DNA from: Udeniomyces pyricola
Taxonomy: Eukaryota; Basidiomycota; Tremellomycetes; Cystofilobasidiales; Mrakiaceae
NCBI GenBank assembly: GCA_039545295.1
Contig: BCIK01000027.1
Location: forward strand, 211,781 to 275,780
Reading direction: 5' to 3'
DNA: 64,000 bases
Within the stretch, counting starts at the first letter, position 1; every line of letters begins with the position of its first letter. The translations under genes and the position numbers were made by a program. Below, piece by piece: positions 21,001-33,103 of the stretch. Below the pieces are notes generated by a model. The model worked only from the letters and a program-made list of their open reading frames with translations, was not told the DNA's origin and did no database searches.

Positions 21001-23700
21001 GACGCCCTATGCGTCTGACTCTTGTTTCTTTTCTTCACTTGCTTCCGCCTTTGCTCTTGTTTTATCTTCATACAGGTTGCCAGGATATTGACGATGCTCT
21101 ACACGCTCGGCCACTCCCCAACGGCAACATTGAGGCCGGTGTCCGTGCGTATACACTATTTTCATTACTCTCGTCTTGTCCTCTACTCTCCTATTTCCTT
21201 CTCCCTTACTTCCAGCATTCAAGTCCTGACTATCTTCCTCACTCAATTTCCAACCTGCATTTTCGTCTTTATTTCTAAATACTCAACAGACATTGCCGAT
21301 GTCTCGCACTTTGTGCACCCTTCGAACCCCATGGACGAAGAAGCCGCTTCCCGGGGCACGACTGTCTACCTCGTCGACAAGCGAATTGACATGTTGCCAA
21401 GCTTGTTGGGCACCAACCTGTGCTCCTTGAGGCCTTACGTCGAGCGTTTGGCGTTCTCCGCCATTTGGGTGAGTCCACTTTCGCTTAGATTTTTTTTCTT
21501 GATCTGCTTGTTTCGGATCGAAAAAGCTTGGTACCCAAATCGGTGCAGGGATCTGACGCCTTTCCTCCTCCTCCTTCTCTTCCTGTCTTATCGGTCTTGT
21601 CGTATCTCACTCTTTCTCGCTCTCTCACTCTGTTGTTTCTTCTTCTTTTGATCATAGGAAATGACGCCCGACGCTGAAATCGTGAACGTCCGATTCTTCA
21701 AATCCGTTATTGCGTCCAAGGCCGCGTTCACGTACGCCGAGGCTCAAGCGAGGATGGATGACAAGTAAGTCGTCTGTTTCTTTTTCGATCCTTCATTTCT
21801 TCTCTTTTTTTTTTAATTGGCTTCTTTCTTACTTTCAAAAAAAAAAAAAAAAGGTCCAAGAACGATGAAATCACCGTCGGGATCCGACTTCTCAACAAAC
21901 TTGCTATCAAACTTCGAGCGGCCCGAATGAAGGCGGGCGCATTGAACTTGGCGTCACCTGAAGTCAAGAGTGCGTTTTATATATATATAATCGTCTTTCC
22001 TTTTTCTTATGCTTTTATGTTGTCCTTACCCCTCCCCTCCTTCCCCTCCCTTCCCCCCTTGTTTCTGTCCCATCCCCTGCAGTCCATCTCCAGAGCCCCG
22101 AATCTTCCGAGCCAATCGATGTCGAGCAGAAAGAGATGTTGGAGACCAACTCTCTCGTCGAAGAGTTCATGCTTCTCGCCAATTGCTCCGTCGCCGCTAA
22201 GATCCAGGACACGTTCCCCCAAACGGCCGTGTTGAGGCGACATGGGTGAGTTTAAAACATCGGATCAGCTTTCCTTTTTTTCTTTTCTTCTTCTTCTTCT
22301 TTTTTTCCCGATCTTTTGGAGTCTCATGTTGATCTCACTTTTTCGGGTTTTTTTTTTGTTCTTTTCCTGCTTTCTTTCTGACACTCAAACGCTTTGATGC
22401 CTGACGTATCAGCGAGCCTCCCAAAACCAACTTTGAGAACCTCGACGACCTCCTCTTCAAGCGCCGAGGAATGCACCTCGATGCCTCTTCCTCTGCCGCT
22501 TTGGCATCCTCCCTCGACAAATGCGTCGACCCGACCGAACCCGCTTTCAACACGCTCGTGAGGATTCTCGCGACGCGGTGCATGCTTTCGGCCGAGTATA
22601 TCTGTTCGGGGAGCGTTTCGAAAGATGCGTTTTTGCATTATGGGTTGGCTAGTCCGATTTATACGCGTGAGTGGTTCCTTCCCTCCCCTCCTTTTTTTTC
22701 TGGAGGAAGTTCTCGATTGGAAACGTTTACCTCAGTTGAGCTTGCGCTCGTACACATATACTCACACATTTTACCTTTTTTTCTATCTCCGCTTGTCCTC
22801 CATCTTTCTTCCTCTCTTCCTTCTTTCCATCGTCCAATCTATCCTCCCCCCCCCCCCTCCTTCTTATTTTTATTATATATATAACAAAAATCCCATTTAG
22901 ATTTCACCTCTCCGATCCGACGATATGCCGATGTGCTCGCGCACCGTCAACTCTCCGCCGCGATTGGCTACACCCCTTTGCACTCGACGCTCTCCTCCAA
23001 GGCGCATGTCGAGCGAGTGTTGGAGAACGTGAATCGACGTCATCGAATGGCTCAGATGGCCTCGAGGGCTTCGGTTGAGTTTTACGTTGGGTTGGCGTTG
23101 AAAGCGAGAGGTGAGAGGAGTGGGAAGGAAGGCGTGATGGAGGTTAAAGAGGAGGCGTTTGTGATTAGGTGTTTTAGGAACGGGATCGCGGTTTATGTTC
23201 ACAAGTGAGTTTTTTTTTCTCTGCTTCTCCTTTGGTTTGTTGTTGTTGTTGTTGATGTGGCTTGCGAAGAGGAAATATGAGACCACCCGCTTGCGTGATG
23301 TGACTGGTGTGTGTGTGTGTGCGGAAAGAGATCCCAAACAGAGAGACGAACCGAGTGGCTATAGAAAATAACTTTTCAAAACAAGAACAAAAAAGACCCT
23401 CTCGATCTCGATAACTAACATGTCCCCCTTCCCCCCCCCCTCCCTTTTTTTTCCTCTCCTTCTTTTTACTCTCACTTCAGACTCGGTCTCGAAGGTTTGA
23501 TCACTTTCAAGAAAGACCTTCACACGTTCGATCCTGAAAACTATGCCATCACTTTGCCGGCCAAGACCACGACGGGGGAGGTGACGCTGGCGGTGTTTGA
23601 TAAGGTGACGGTGAGCATCAAAGTCGTCAAGGATAAGAATACCCAGAGGGGGAAAGTTCAGATGACCCTTGTTGAGCCGACGTCGAGCGAAGGGTTGTAA
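18013..23700 (+). CDS. DIS3: Exosome 3'-5' exoribonuclease and endonuclease RRP44/DIS3
   Basis: Catalytic subunit of the RNA exosome in nucleus and cytoplasm, about 1020 residues by exon joining (yeast Rrp44 is 1001). The N-terminal CR3 motif CGSASCDLC (near 18335-18360) has the zinc-type spacing C-x4-C-x2-C. The PIN endonuclease domain follows, with PDTNAF (about 18447), [14 protein letters not shown] (about 18690) and [11 protein letters not shown] (about 19140-19170), so its acidic residues are kept. Cold-shock/OB segments are next. The RNB domain starts at [18 protein letters not shown] (21076-21130), with the catalytic aspartates, then [15 protein letters not shown] and [12 protein letters not shown] (about 22900-22935), and a C-terminal S1 region. 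About eighteen exons read in frame. First exon 18013-18124, stop at 23698-23700. The intron ending at 21855 has an 18-base A-run directly before its AG. All endo- and exonuclease residues I can check are present, so both activities are expected. Confidence 0.96.
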
Positions 23701-24280
23701 ATAAAAAAATAAAAATAAAATAAAAAAGGGTTAGATCAATGGAGGAGAAGGAGAGGTGAGAGGGGGTCTATAGCTTTTTCTATTTTTCTTTCTTGCTCTC
23801 TTCTTCCCTTTCTTCTTTGTCTACTATCACTTGGACCGTCTTTTGTTTTTCTTCCTTTCTTCTTTCCCTTTTCTATCCAATGCACCTCCCCCCCCCCCCC
23901 CTTTCGGGAGGCTATTATATCATCTTTTATCTCTCTCTCCTCACGCATCGCAGCCGATTCGAAGACGACGGTACCTAGCGCATACCAGAGCAACTGTACA
24001 AAAAAAAAACCTCTATTGGGAGATACAGATCATCGATCAACAATCCAACTTCATCATAGGTCAAAACATCATGTTCATCACTAACGTATCAAACCAAAAA
24101 GAAGAACAAAAAAAAGACAGAGATAGAGACCAAGACAAAAAAAAAGACAAAGACACGATAAGAAAAGAGTACAGAGGCCCATGTTTTCGACTCCTTCTCC
24201 CTTCCTCCTCCCCTTTGATTCTGTTTTGTTGTTTCTTCAACTTTTGTGAACCTCTGCTCTAAACCTCCCATCTTTTGGCT
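23701..24280. other. Convergent 3' flanks of RRP44 and TYR1
   Basis: No gene seen. An AATAAA-like A-rich stretch follows the RRP44 stop (23700-23726) and could serve polyadenylation. Further on are C/T-rich sequence, a C-run near 23888-23900 and A-rich GACAAAAA repeats near 24105-24150. Confidence 0.55.
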
Positions 24281-24297
24281 CTACGGGTTCTTGTTCT

Positions 24298-24331
<34 letters not shown>

Positions 24332-26549
24332 AATCACCTTCAACATAGCCGTTCCAACTTTCCCAGCCTCTTCAAACCTCGGTCTAAAAAACTCGGCGGT
24401 TCTCTCAAACCTCTCTCGGTACATATCCCAACTTCCAAACTCGACGCATTGACTCCATCCTCTCGCCGCGACGACAAATTCCGTATCGTCCGCTCGATGA
24501 CCGACGTCATCGAGTGCGGCGGCGATGGCTTCCCCTAAGCGTCGAGCGTCTCGGAAGAGGTACTCGGCTACGCCGATCCACATTCGGAACAAAGGCGTCG
24601 CCGCGAGCGAGAGGTGGAGGAACGGTTTGATCCCGAGGATTCGCCAGCAATCGACCATGGCTAAGAGTGAGAGATGGGAGTTCCTAGGGGTTCGTTCGAG
24701 CTGACCACCACCATTACCACTACCACTACCACTACCACCGCCCCCGGAAGATCGATCCGGTCGAGGACCAAGGGAGAATTGGTCGAGGATCGTATCACTC
24801 AAGAGGATCGGTACGGTCTTGGCTTCTTCCGACACACATTCCTCTTCTTCTTCTTCTTCCTCTCCTCCCTCCTGAGTCATCGTCGTCGTCGTCGTTCCCT
24901 TTCTTTTCCTCCTCCCAAACACCTCTTCCCGACCTTTCATAATCCTCTCCTCAAACTCTTCCCGCTTCCCTTCGACCATCAACTTGAACAACTCCGTCGT
25001 CGACTTGGCGTATTGGTCAATCTGGATGCGAGCCGAAGGGTTGAGGATGGCGAGACCGGCGTAGACATGCCATTTGTTGGAAAAGATGCGAAGGGCAATG
25101 TTGATCTTGACGGTTTCGATCCCACCGGTGTAGAGCCCGGATTCCCAAGGGTAAGAAGAGGTCGAATGCCAGGCGGTGCCCATGCTAAATGAAGGGAGAG
25201 AAGAACAGACGCAAAAAGGGGATTTTAATGTCGATTGAAGAAACAGGTCCAAAAACCAAATCACATCGGGATCAACAAAGATAGTCATGTCAGCTCTTTA
25301 AGACAGAGAGGGAGAGAATTCATCTTTTTTTTTCTTTCTTTGTATATATATATGATTTATTCTAGTCGAATTCATCACCCGTTCAAGAAAAATTTGGTAT
25401 ATCCTCGCACGAACATACCTCAAGAACGCTGCGTGAGTGACAGCTTGAGTGTTGGCGGTGACGAGGTCGTGTTCCTCGTAACTCATGTAGACATACTTGC
25501 TCTTGAAGCAGCTAAAGATGCGCTCGACGAGTTGGAGCTGGGTTTGGGAAGCTCGATGTTGGATGAGAACCTTGATACACACACATTGAGAGAACGGGTC
25601 AGATGTCGGGAAAAAGGTGAGGAAGGGGGATTAGTTTATCGTTAATCGATCGTCATCCTCTTGTTTTCATGCATCAAGTTCCCCTTCGTGAGTGCCAGCT
25701 TACCATAGGTTGTCCTTCAGGGCTGACCGAGGGACCATGCAGTGAATGGATCGAAATGATATGCACGTCCTTGGGCAGGTGTTTCTCGAACGCCGCTCGT
25801 TCCGGCGCCTTGACACTTGTCTGGCCGGAAACGATGGACCCGAATTTCGTCGCTAACAAGAAGCGGCAAGACGGGATGGGAACAAGGTGAGAAGTCGGTT
25901 GAATTTGTTTGCTTGTTTCACGTTATTACTCGGATCTCTCTTAGTCCCATTGCACAATGTTGAATACAGCAGAACAGCTTCAGGGACAGAACGAGAAGGG
26001 GGGGAGGGGGAGAGAGAGAGATTGACGAACAGGGTCCAAACTCCGCCACGACCTTGTCGAAGAATTCGGCCTCGACCGAGTAGAGGATAAAGTCAGAAAT
26101 TCGTGAGACATGGTGACCTGAGGGAAGAATCGTGAGTGGCGTATCTGGTGGATAGGTCGGTTGGAGATGAACGGGTCGAATCCAAGATGTATGGTAAGAG
26201 GCAATGAATAAGGTCAGAAAGGTAAAGATAGAGGCGGAATGGATGGATGGACGGGACTGTTCTGTCTCTTTTCACGCTACCTTTAAACTCCTCAGTCAGG
26301 GCGTCAAACTTGGATGGTAAGTCGCATGCATATATGCTACCGATACCAAGGAGCAAGGGAAATCAGTTGATCTGTCCATCTAGATCTTGCAACGGATGAG
26401 CTCCGGGCGGAGGAGACGCGACTCACTTACTTTGTCCAACCACCTGCAATGAGCCGTCGCGCATACATCTTGCCCATGTCGCCCATTCCGATGAGACCAA
26501 CTGCGGGCTGGTCAGTCTGGGTTGAAGATGGATCCGTGGCGGTATTCAT
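24281..26549 (-). CDS. TYR1: Prephenate dehydrogenase (NADP+), tyrosine biosynthesis
   Basis: Converts prephenate to 4-hydroxyphenylpyruvate in tyrosine synthesis. Minus-strand exons begin with a Rossmann fold, VGLIGMGDMGKMYARRL (near 26440-26500), then IYACDLPSKFDALTEEF (about 26290-26335), DFILYSVEAEFFDKVV (about 26050-26095), KDVHIISIHSLHGPSVSPEGQPM (split near 25700-25780) and YVYMSYEEHDLVTANTQAVTHAAFL (about 25420-25500). These carry the dinucleotide fold and the catalytic-site H-x3-T-type stretch. The last exon (to 24281) has SMGTAWHSTSSYPWE and KINIALRIFSNKWHVYAGLAILNP, highly characteristic of fungal Tyr1. I prefer the ATG at 26549; an in-frame ATG at 26609 would add 20 hydrophobic residues. 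A Glu-rich and a Gly/Ser-rich insert sit in the C-terminal half. The C-terminus ends with a run of about ten threonines encoded by a trinucleotide repeat. Confidence 0.94.
24299..24330. repeat. (CGT)n trinucleotide repeat within the TYR1 C-terminus
   Basis: CGT/GTC repeat on the plus strand that encodes a polythreonine run near the C-terminus of TYR1 on the minus strand. Confidence 0.85.
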
Positions 26550-29500
26550 GATGGGCGAGGTGGGAGTGAAGAGAAGAGGGAGAAGGATATAGGATGGTCG
26601 TTTGATCATAACGTCGTCGCGTCGTTGAGTCGCCGACCTGCGTCACGCGTCACGCGGAATAAACCGCTCTTGTTCAACTTCCATTTCACTCGACCCTTGT
26701 GATAACTTCTATCGCTGACCACAGGTCGTCTACAGCTCTGAGACCTGAGGACATCCATGTACATATAGAATGATATATATGACCGATCGACTAGCTGCTA
26801 CGTACTCTGGTCGATCTTGCAATGGCGGTTTCTCATTCGAGCGATTCCATACTTCTTGAGGTGGGCACTCCTTCTGTGATCCACGTAGGACCGTGATCTG
26901 AAAACCTATGGCTCGTTTTCACTCGGTCCACATATTTTGAGTATGAGGCCGATGGAGACATGGTGGATTTCGCGGCCGTAGCGTACTGTGCTACAACACT
27001 GCCCCTTGTTGGACAGTACAGATCGTACAGACCTGCAATCGGCTGGCCGGGTCTGATATGATACAGACAATATCGTTCCAGGTCGCCACGTATCTACATA
27101 TAGCATAGATTTGCACGCACCCGACATGATTGCATGCTCACAAACGACAATACTGATGTACTAGTGGTATGGGAGTACCGTACCGATGTTCTATTGAATC
27201 GCTTCAGGGTCGATCGATCCGCCGTAATTATTCGTCATGTTGACCTGAGACGTCGGGCAGCTGCAGCTACCCAAAACAATGCACATGGATATCATATTCA
27301 ACTCATCAGAATGTCGATACGGTCAAAATTGTAGACCACTTGTAATCTACAGAGCTTGTAGGGTGCACGCATATAGCTCATGTCAAGTTCAAAGCCGGCA
27401 TGAATGGCGATTCACTGCGCCGTGAACTGACGACTAGTCAAACTAGTTGCGTAGTCATGGGGAACTGCGGCGCCGCGCGTGAACGGACTCAGGGGAGAGA
27501 GGAAGGGGAAAAGTCGCCGCGCCGTCGGTCGAGCCCCAAAGTGATCACCGGGTAGAAGAAACCTGACCGGCCTCCCTATCTTTCACAACAGCTGAGCCCG
27601 CAACGTCCATGTCGACCCTACGAGCAAAGTACGTAAGAGGAGAACGGTTCGTAGCTTGCCGGTTCGCGTCGACGAAACCGGCGAAGGGCGAACATCAAGA
27701 GGCTGAGCCAATCGAACGAGCCAGCAAGAAGTCGCGTGGCGAGCGTCTTCTCACACTCATGCATCATGGAGCTTGCAGCTTGGGTCGAGGCTTGCGTAAT
27801 CGCCTCGCCCCTCCCCTTCTTTTCGCTTGCAGCTGCATGAAGATACATCGCTCCAAAGCATCATTTATGAACTTCCCGCCCCTGCTCCCCTAGTCAACCA
27901 GTTGCCAGCTGAAGAGATGCTTAGAAGTCCTCATAGAAGCACCAATACATCATTCAATTGACGTTGCGTGTCGTTCGATACCCGAACCGATTGCGTGCCG
28001 CGCGATCACAGCTCATGATGCAATATATCGTTGACTGACGTACGTACTGACCAACGCTGATATCATGACCGCATCATGTAATTAATCTATCATATCTCAG
28101 ATCTCAGATCTCATACATTATACACTATAGGCTGATACGTGTGGCTTGCTCGAGAGTGATACAAACGTACACCTTGTCTCTTGGCTGATCGTTATTCGAT
28201 GGTCGATGATCAGTACGTCATATGACATGCCTAACGTCAACGCAACACACTGTGATGTCCCCTGATCTTCGACACAAAGCTCGAAGCTCGAAGCGTCAAG
28301 TGCGTCTGCAAGCTTCGAGTCACGGATGGATCAATCATGCATCAGGCACGAAGCTACCCAATAGCTACTCAGGTACTCAGGAGCGCTTTCTCACTTCTTA
28401 TCTTGCCTCTCCTCAAGAAAGGGAACCTTCGCGCGCCGAGGCGCGTCGCGTCGACGTCTTGCGACCCGCTGCAGGCACAGCATTGTCACGTTGATACCTC
28501 GCCTCGATTCATAGTACACGGCCGCCCCTCTCCGGCTTCTCTTCGATCTTCGTCTAGACAATTAATTTTTAGTTTCAAGCTTCAAGCTTCAAAACCAGTC
28601 TGGGAACGATAGAAAGCTAGCTTAAGACGCCCTCTGATCGTTTTAACCCATCTGTTTGGAGTTCGTAGCTGGGGCCTGCAGATACGTTGAAAATTCAATA
28701 TCCTACGTCCAGCGTAGCTGGTCGTACTGATCAGGCTGAGCGCTGACGCGCTGAACGCGCTGGGATTATGAAGCGCTTGGAAGCTTGGAATTTGGTTGAG
28801 AATCACATATTAATCAGGTCGATCGAGTCATTACTCCGCGTCGCTCGCAGGTGCGATCATGCGATCACCGGTTTTACTGGATCAATAACACGATGCGCTA
28901 TTATCCGGCGTCTTCGGCCTGGCACCTAGTATATATTAGTACGTAGTGACTCAGTTTTGAGTTGAGACCTGGAATGTCGTATTGTTGGTGTTACCGTTGC
29001 CTCCTGATAGCACGCTCATCCGGATGTATCCGCGCTGAATACATATCAATTATTGAATCATTAATCATGCAGCAAACCTGAACTTGTCCACCGGGATTCA
29101 GGCGCTGGCGTAGCGGCCCCCGCGCCTTTGATGGGGATCCGGATGCTGTCAAGATGGTTACCGGCCCGCGCTGGCGTCGGCTGAACTCGACTCGGATCAT
29201 CCATAAATCGAGTATGACCGTTCTGTTTGTTCTACGTTCTACTGCTGCGCACGAATTGGCGTATTGGCTCATCATGCATCAACGTGTTGCCTGGCGGTTT
29301 CATTCATTCCTTTACCACAATCGATACCTTACAGCTTACATATCGTGATGAGCGCAAGGCGGTCGAAAGAAAATCATGTATCGAGCACTCATGTCATCAA
29401 AGGGCATGTACGCGGACTGTCTTGCAATCGGGTCAGCCTCGGTTCATTCGATCACGCCGAGCGAAGGCCCCGGCCGTGTGGAACGGCGCGATAACGCCCG

Positions 29501-29962
29501 ATGTGGAACGGTATTACTGCGCGAAATTCGACGTGTTCGTGTGGTCCGTGAAGCTGTCCTTTGACAAAGGTGCCATGTCATCCTGATGTCTTCTTCTGGC
29601 TCTCCCCAGCCCTTTGAGGCGGACTTGGCATTTGGCAAGGCGGTGAGACTAATATACTGCAATGATACAGCTTTGTGCCGGTCGGTCTATTAGAACGAAT
29701 CCAGGGTTTCAGGTTGACTGACTCTTCCATCCCCTTCATTTTCTAATTCTTCTTTGGCCCTTTGCCCTCTCTTCGACCGCCTGCTACGTACCTCCAATAC
29801 ACCTAGCCTATCTCAGGACCCCGACGTTCACTTGTGCTCGACTGCACCAACCCTACTCTCCTCTCTCCCTCCGTCGACCTCCAAAGGTCACATCCTTGCC
29901 ACCTGCCTCGCAACCAGACTACCTCGCCTTCTGTCATCAATCTCCCCCCGACGACCCTCAAG
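26550..29962. other. Gene-poor island without supported genes
   Basis: About 3.4 kb between the TYR1 start and the PriA-like start. No reading frame exceeds about 120 codons and none matches a family I know. Unlike most noncoding parts of this window, 26.6-29.7 kb lacks long homopolymers and pyrimidine tracts. It has many short palindromes (GATCGATC, TACGTAC) and repeated AAGCTTC/CGAAGCT words near 28277-28315 and 28575-28590. A 94-codon plus-strand frame at 27609-27893 begins with an Arg/Ala-rich, presequence-like stretch but has no other support. The final 250 bases are the pyrimidine-rich leader of the PriA-like gene. A decayed mobile element is possible but I found no terminal repeats. 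Confidence 0.5.
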
Positions 29963-32278
29963 ATGCACCTTCTATCCCCACTTCTCTTCCTCGCGTTGGT
30001 CTCCTCGTCGCTCGCACAGACCTATGTCCAATTCAACTCAGGATACTACGACTATGTCGACCCTTCAAGACCCACTCATACCTGTACGACCTCAAGAACC
30101 GTCACTGCTTGCCAAACGGATGCCCGTACGTCAAGCCCTGTCCGCTTTGAGACCAAGCCTCCACACATGCATCGATGATAGGCCCCAATGGAAAAAAGGC
30201 CTGTCCATGTGCCTCTATGATTGAACATGTCGAAAGTTGTCGTCATAGAGTCGGGATCTCACTGGCAGCAACGTGATATTGATGAATCCTTGTCTTCACC
30301 ATTTCGTTTTTTCGCTTCCTTCTCATGGGCGTTTCTTTCTTGCTATTCTCGCCTCGTCGTATTCCATCCCTCTACTTCACATCCCTGCTCACCCTTTTCT
30401 CCCTCCATAGGAAACGCTGGTGCTGTCGGATTTTCTGGTCAGTTCGACGAAGGGTTCTTCTTCGTTGCCGATCCTTTGCGCGCACATATCGCCGGGGGCA
30501 ACTCGCGCGATTCCGTGACCGCGGCTCTGGTCGTTGATGGCAGCGAGATGACTTCATGACAACGCCCAGGCTCACGCCAACAACGATCCTGTATTTATTC
30601 CCCCCCCGTTATTACCCCGTTTCCCTCCGGTTCTCTTCTGACAATTCCCCTTCCGGTCGATCGACGCGATCTACAGTTTTGACGGTGGGTTTGCCCCCCC
30701 TTTATTCCTCCTCAATCGTGACGCGCTCATTCGAGCGTGAGATTGCATGCGTGTATGCGTATCTGTAATCTGAAACTTGGACTGTTTTCTCTCTCTGTCC
30801 GTGTCGGTCGTTGATCTCTGGATTCGTTAATCAGGCCACTACCGGCACGACTGTGGTAAGTTTTCCCTTGCAAAGTCATCTCCAGACGCACTTCTTGGAT
30901 GATACTGATGTGTACTGCCTCTGTCTGCTCCGCATTCATCCTACAGTTCTCGACATGCCCAACCACTTCCAAAGGCTACTGCAAGCTTTTCAAGGCGTTC
31001 GTCTTTTGTCCTTTGTTTTCATCTCATTCTCTTGTTGAGCCGCATGCGTCTCGCACCTGTAGCATAAAGACGAATCTCTAACCTGGAGATTCTTGGATTC
31101 TCTGTCTTCGTCAGGTACCCGGATCGATGTGGTGGAATGTAGGTCAACTTATCAATCTCAACTTGGGGAGTGGTGGACACAAGACGATCGCTCGCCTTAC
31201 GCTATTCGGCTCTACTCTCAATTCATGACTTCTTTTGCTGACGGTCCTTTTCTCTTTGTTGTGCTTATTTTTCAGCCTGACCACGACTGAGCGAACGACC
31301 GCCTGGATCAACCGATGCTCCACCGTCAACGGCACTTTTTACGGCATGTACGGTGACTCAACCTGTGTCCCTGCAAAAGCTCAACCTCCTACGACTGCCG
31401 AATACAGTGCCCAGTGCTCAGGTCAATTCCAACCGACTGTCTCGAGCAAGGCCTACCGACGACGAAGCCCCATCGAAGTGGCGTTGCCGATTGATGTCCG
31501 ATCTATCGATGGTAAGTATCGTCGCGATCCCCTTGTCTCGACTGCTGTGGGCGACTAGTTTGGTTATGAAAAGCGCTTTGGGTGTGTTTCCTATGGCTAA
31601 AACGTTCTTTTGATTGGGTTTGGATTCGGTATGGGATCTCACAGGCCGAACTGTCTTCAACGACCGCATTTGCAACCACATGGGACTAGGCTTCAAGGCG
31701 TGCGGTCTTGAAGCCGAGGGAGGCTCCTCGCTTTCTTACCGGTGCCTCGATGTTTCCAGTGAGTAACACGAACATGCCTTGGAACGCAACATCAAGCATG
31801 CTCTTTGACACCCATCATCTGTCCGCCCTTTTCTTTTCCTTTCAGGCCGTCTAGAATCCTGTGGTGGTTGCCCTGGCCAAGGAGGCATTGATTGCACTGA
31901 GATTGAAGGCGTCGACTCCGTAACCTGCCAGAAAGGCGTCTGCGTTGCAGGTAAAGATTGCTCTTTTTATTTCTTCTCCCTTGGACTCCCTTCTATGCAC
32001 CTTTTCTCTCTCTCTCTCGCTTTTCTTTCTCAGGTCCGAGTCATGCTGATTCTTCTGTCATTCCCTTCTTCTGTCGTTTTTTTCCGTCTTTTCATGCATG
32101 TATCTCGTCCTGGATTCTCTTCCCTTGCTCGCCCCTGGCCCCTCCTCCCCCTTCCCCAGACTCCTGTTTGAGAGGCTACGCAAACTTTAACGGCGTCTGC
32201 ACCCTCAGGATCTCGACGCCCCCTAAAGCCCGCAAGCAACCTCGATCCAGCGCCTCCGATTACAGCCTCTACAAATAA
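29963..32278 (+). CDS. PriA-like secreted cysteine-rich protein
   Basis: Secreted protein of the basidiomycete PriA family (first known from Lentinula fruiting-body genes; molecular role unclear). It starts with a clear signal peptide, MHLLSPLLFLALVSSSLA|QT. Ten exons join in frame: 29963-30125, 30411-30437, 30677-30684, 30835-30855, 30947-30996, 31115-31138, 31276-31511, then exons from about 31646, about 31846 and about 32160, with the stop at 32276-32278. The middle has paired cysteines around FSTCPTTSKGYCKLF, YPDRCGG and NRCSTVNGTFYG. The C-terminal half carries the family signature: CNHMGLGFKACG, YRCLDVSSRLESCGGCPG, DCTEIEGVDSVTC, GVCVADSCLRGYANFNGVC. About 290 residues. Exons 2-4 and 6 are only 27, 8, 21 and 24 nt. 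The C-terminal signature is firm; the micro-exon chain is inferred from frame and splice sites. Confidence 0.85.
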
Positions 32279-32470
32279 AGTGAAGAAAGCGGCTTGATCG
32301 ATTATACTCTTTCTTCTTCTTCTTTTTTCTTTTCTTCTTCGTCCTTTCCTCTCTTTTTTTCCCCCTGTCTCATCCCTTCTTCCTCTTCCTCTCTGCCTCC
32401 TCACATGTTTCTGTTCGATCCAAACCCTCGGGATGGATTGCATTCGATTCTATTGCATCTCCCTCCTTTC

Positions 32471-32476
<6 letters not shown>

Positions 32477-32519
<43 letters not shown>
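32477..32519. repeat. (CT)n microsatellite
   Basis: Perfect CT dinucleotide run in the 3' flank of the PriA-like gene. Confidence 0.95.
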
Positions 32520-32522
<3 letters not shown>

Positions 32523-32973
32523 CTAGGTCTTATTTCGTCTTCCTATCATAGAACTACCCCTCCCCCTCTTTTTTTTTTCCCTCCCACTTCGTATCATATT
32601 GACAACTCTCCTTTCGATCAACTCATTCCCCATATAAACTAAATCATCCCATCCCATCCCATCCTATCTACTTTTGCTTCCGCTTCCTCTCTCTCTCCCT
32701 CTTGTATATATACATATATACATCTCCTCTAGACAGTGTCAAGTATATCACCTACTTAGTTCCTCCAATATTCTATCGGACGATTTACCCTGATTCACTC
32801 ACTCACTGCCGGGGCTCCTCTTCATGAGACCAGCTGATCTCTGTTCCGATCTGATCTGAACAACGCAATGCAACGCAAAAAAAAAAGAAGGGAAGGCGAT
32901 CGAGAATGATATGGATCGAAGGATCGAGGAGGGTTTTTTTTTTTTGGGAGTCGGTGATCAAGGGGAAGAGGGA

Positions 32974-33103
32974 GGGGGGGGGGGGGGNNNNNNNNNNNNN
33001 NNNNNNNNNNNNNNNNNNNNNNNNNNNNNNNNNNNNNNNNNNNNNNNNNNNNNNNNNNNNNNNNNNNNNNNNNNNNNNNNNNNNNNNGGGGGGGGGGGGG
33101 GGG
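32974..33103. other. Assembly gap of 100 N flanked by poly-G on both sides
   Basis: G-run of 14 (32974-32987), exactly 100 N (32988-33087), then a G-run of 16 (33088-33103). A round 100 is the usual placeholder for unknown length. G-runs on both sides suggest sequencing or assembly failed in a long G homopolymer. Confidence 0.95.

Noticed and set aside
27609..27893. 94-codon plus frame with a presequence-like start
   Set aside because: No homologous motif, no downstream exon, and a complementary minus frame is equally open.
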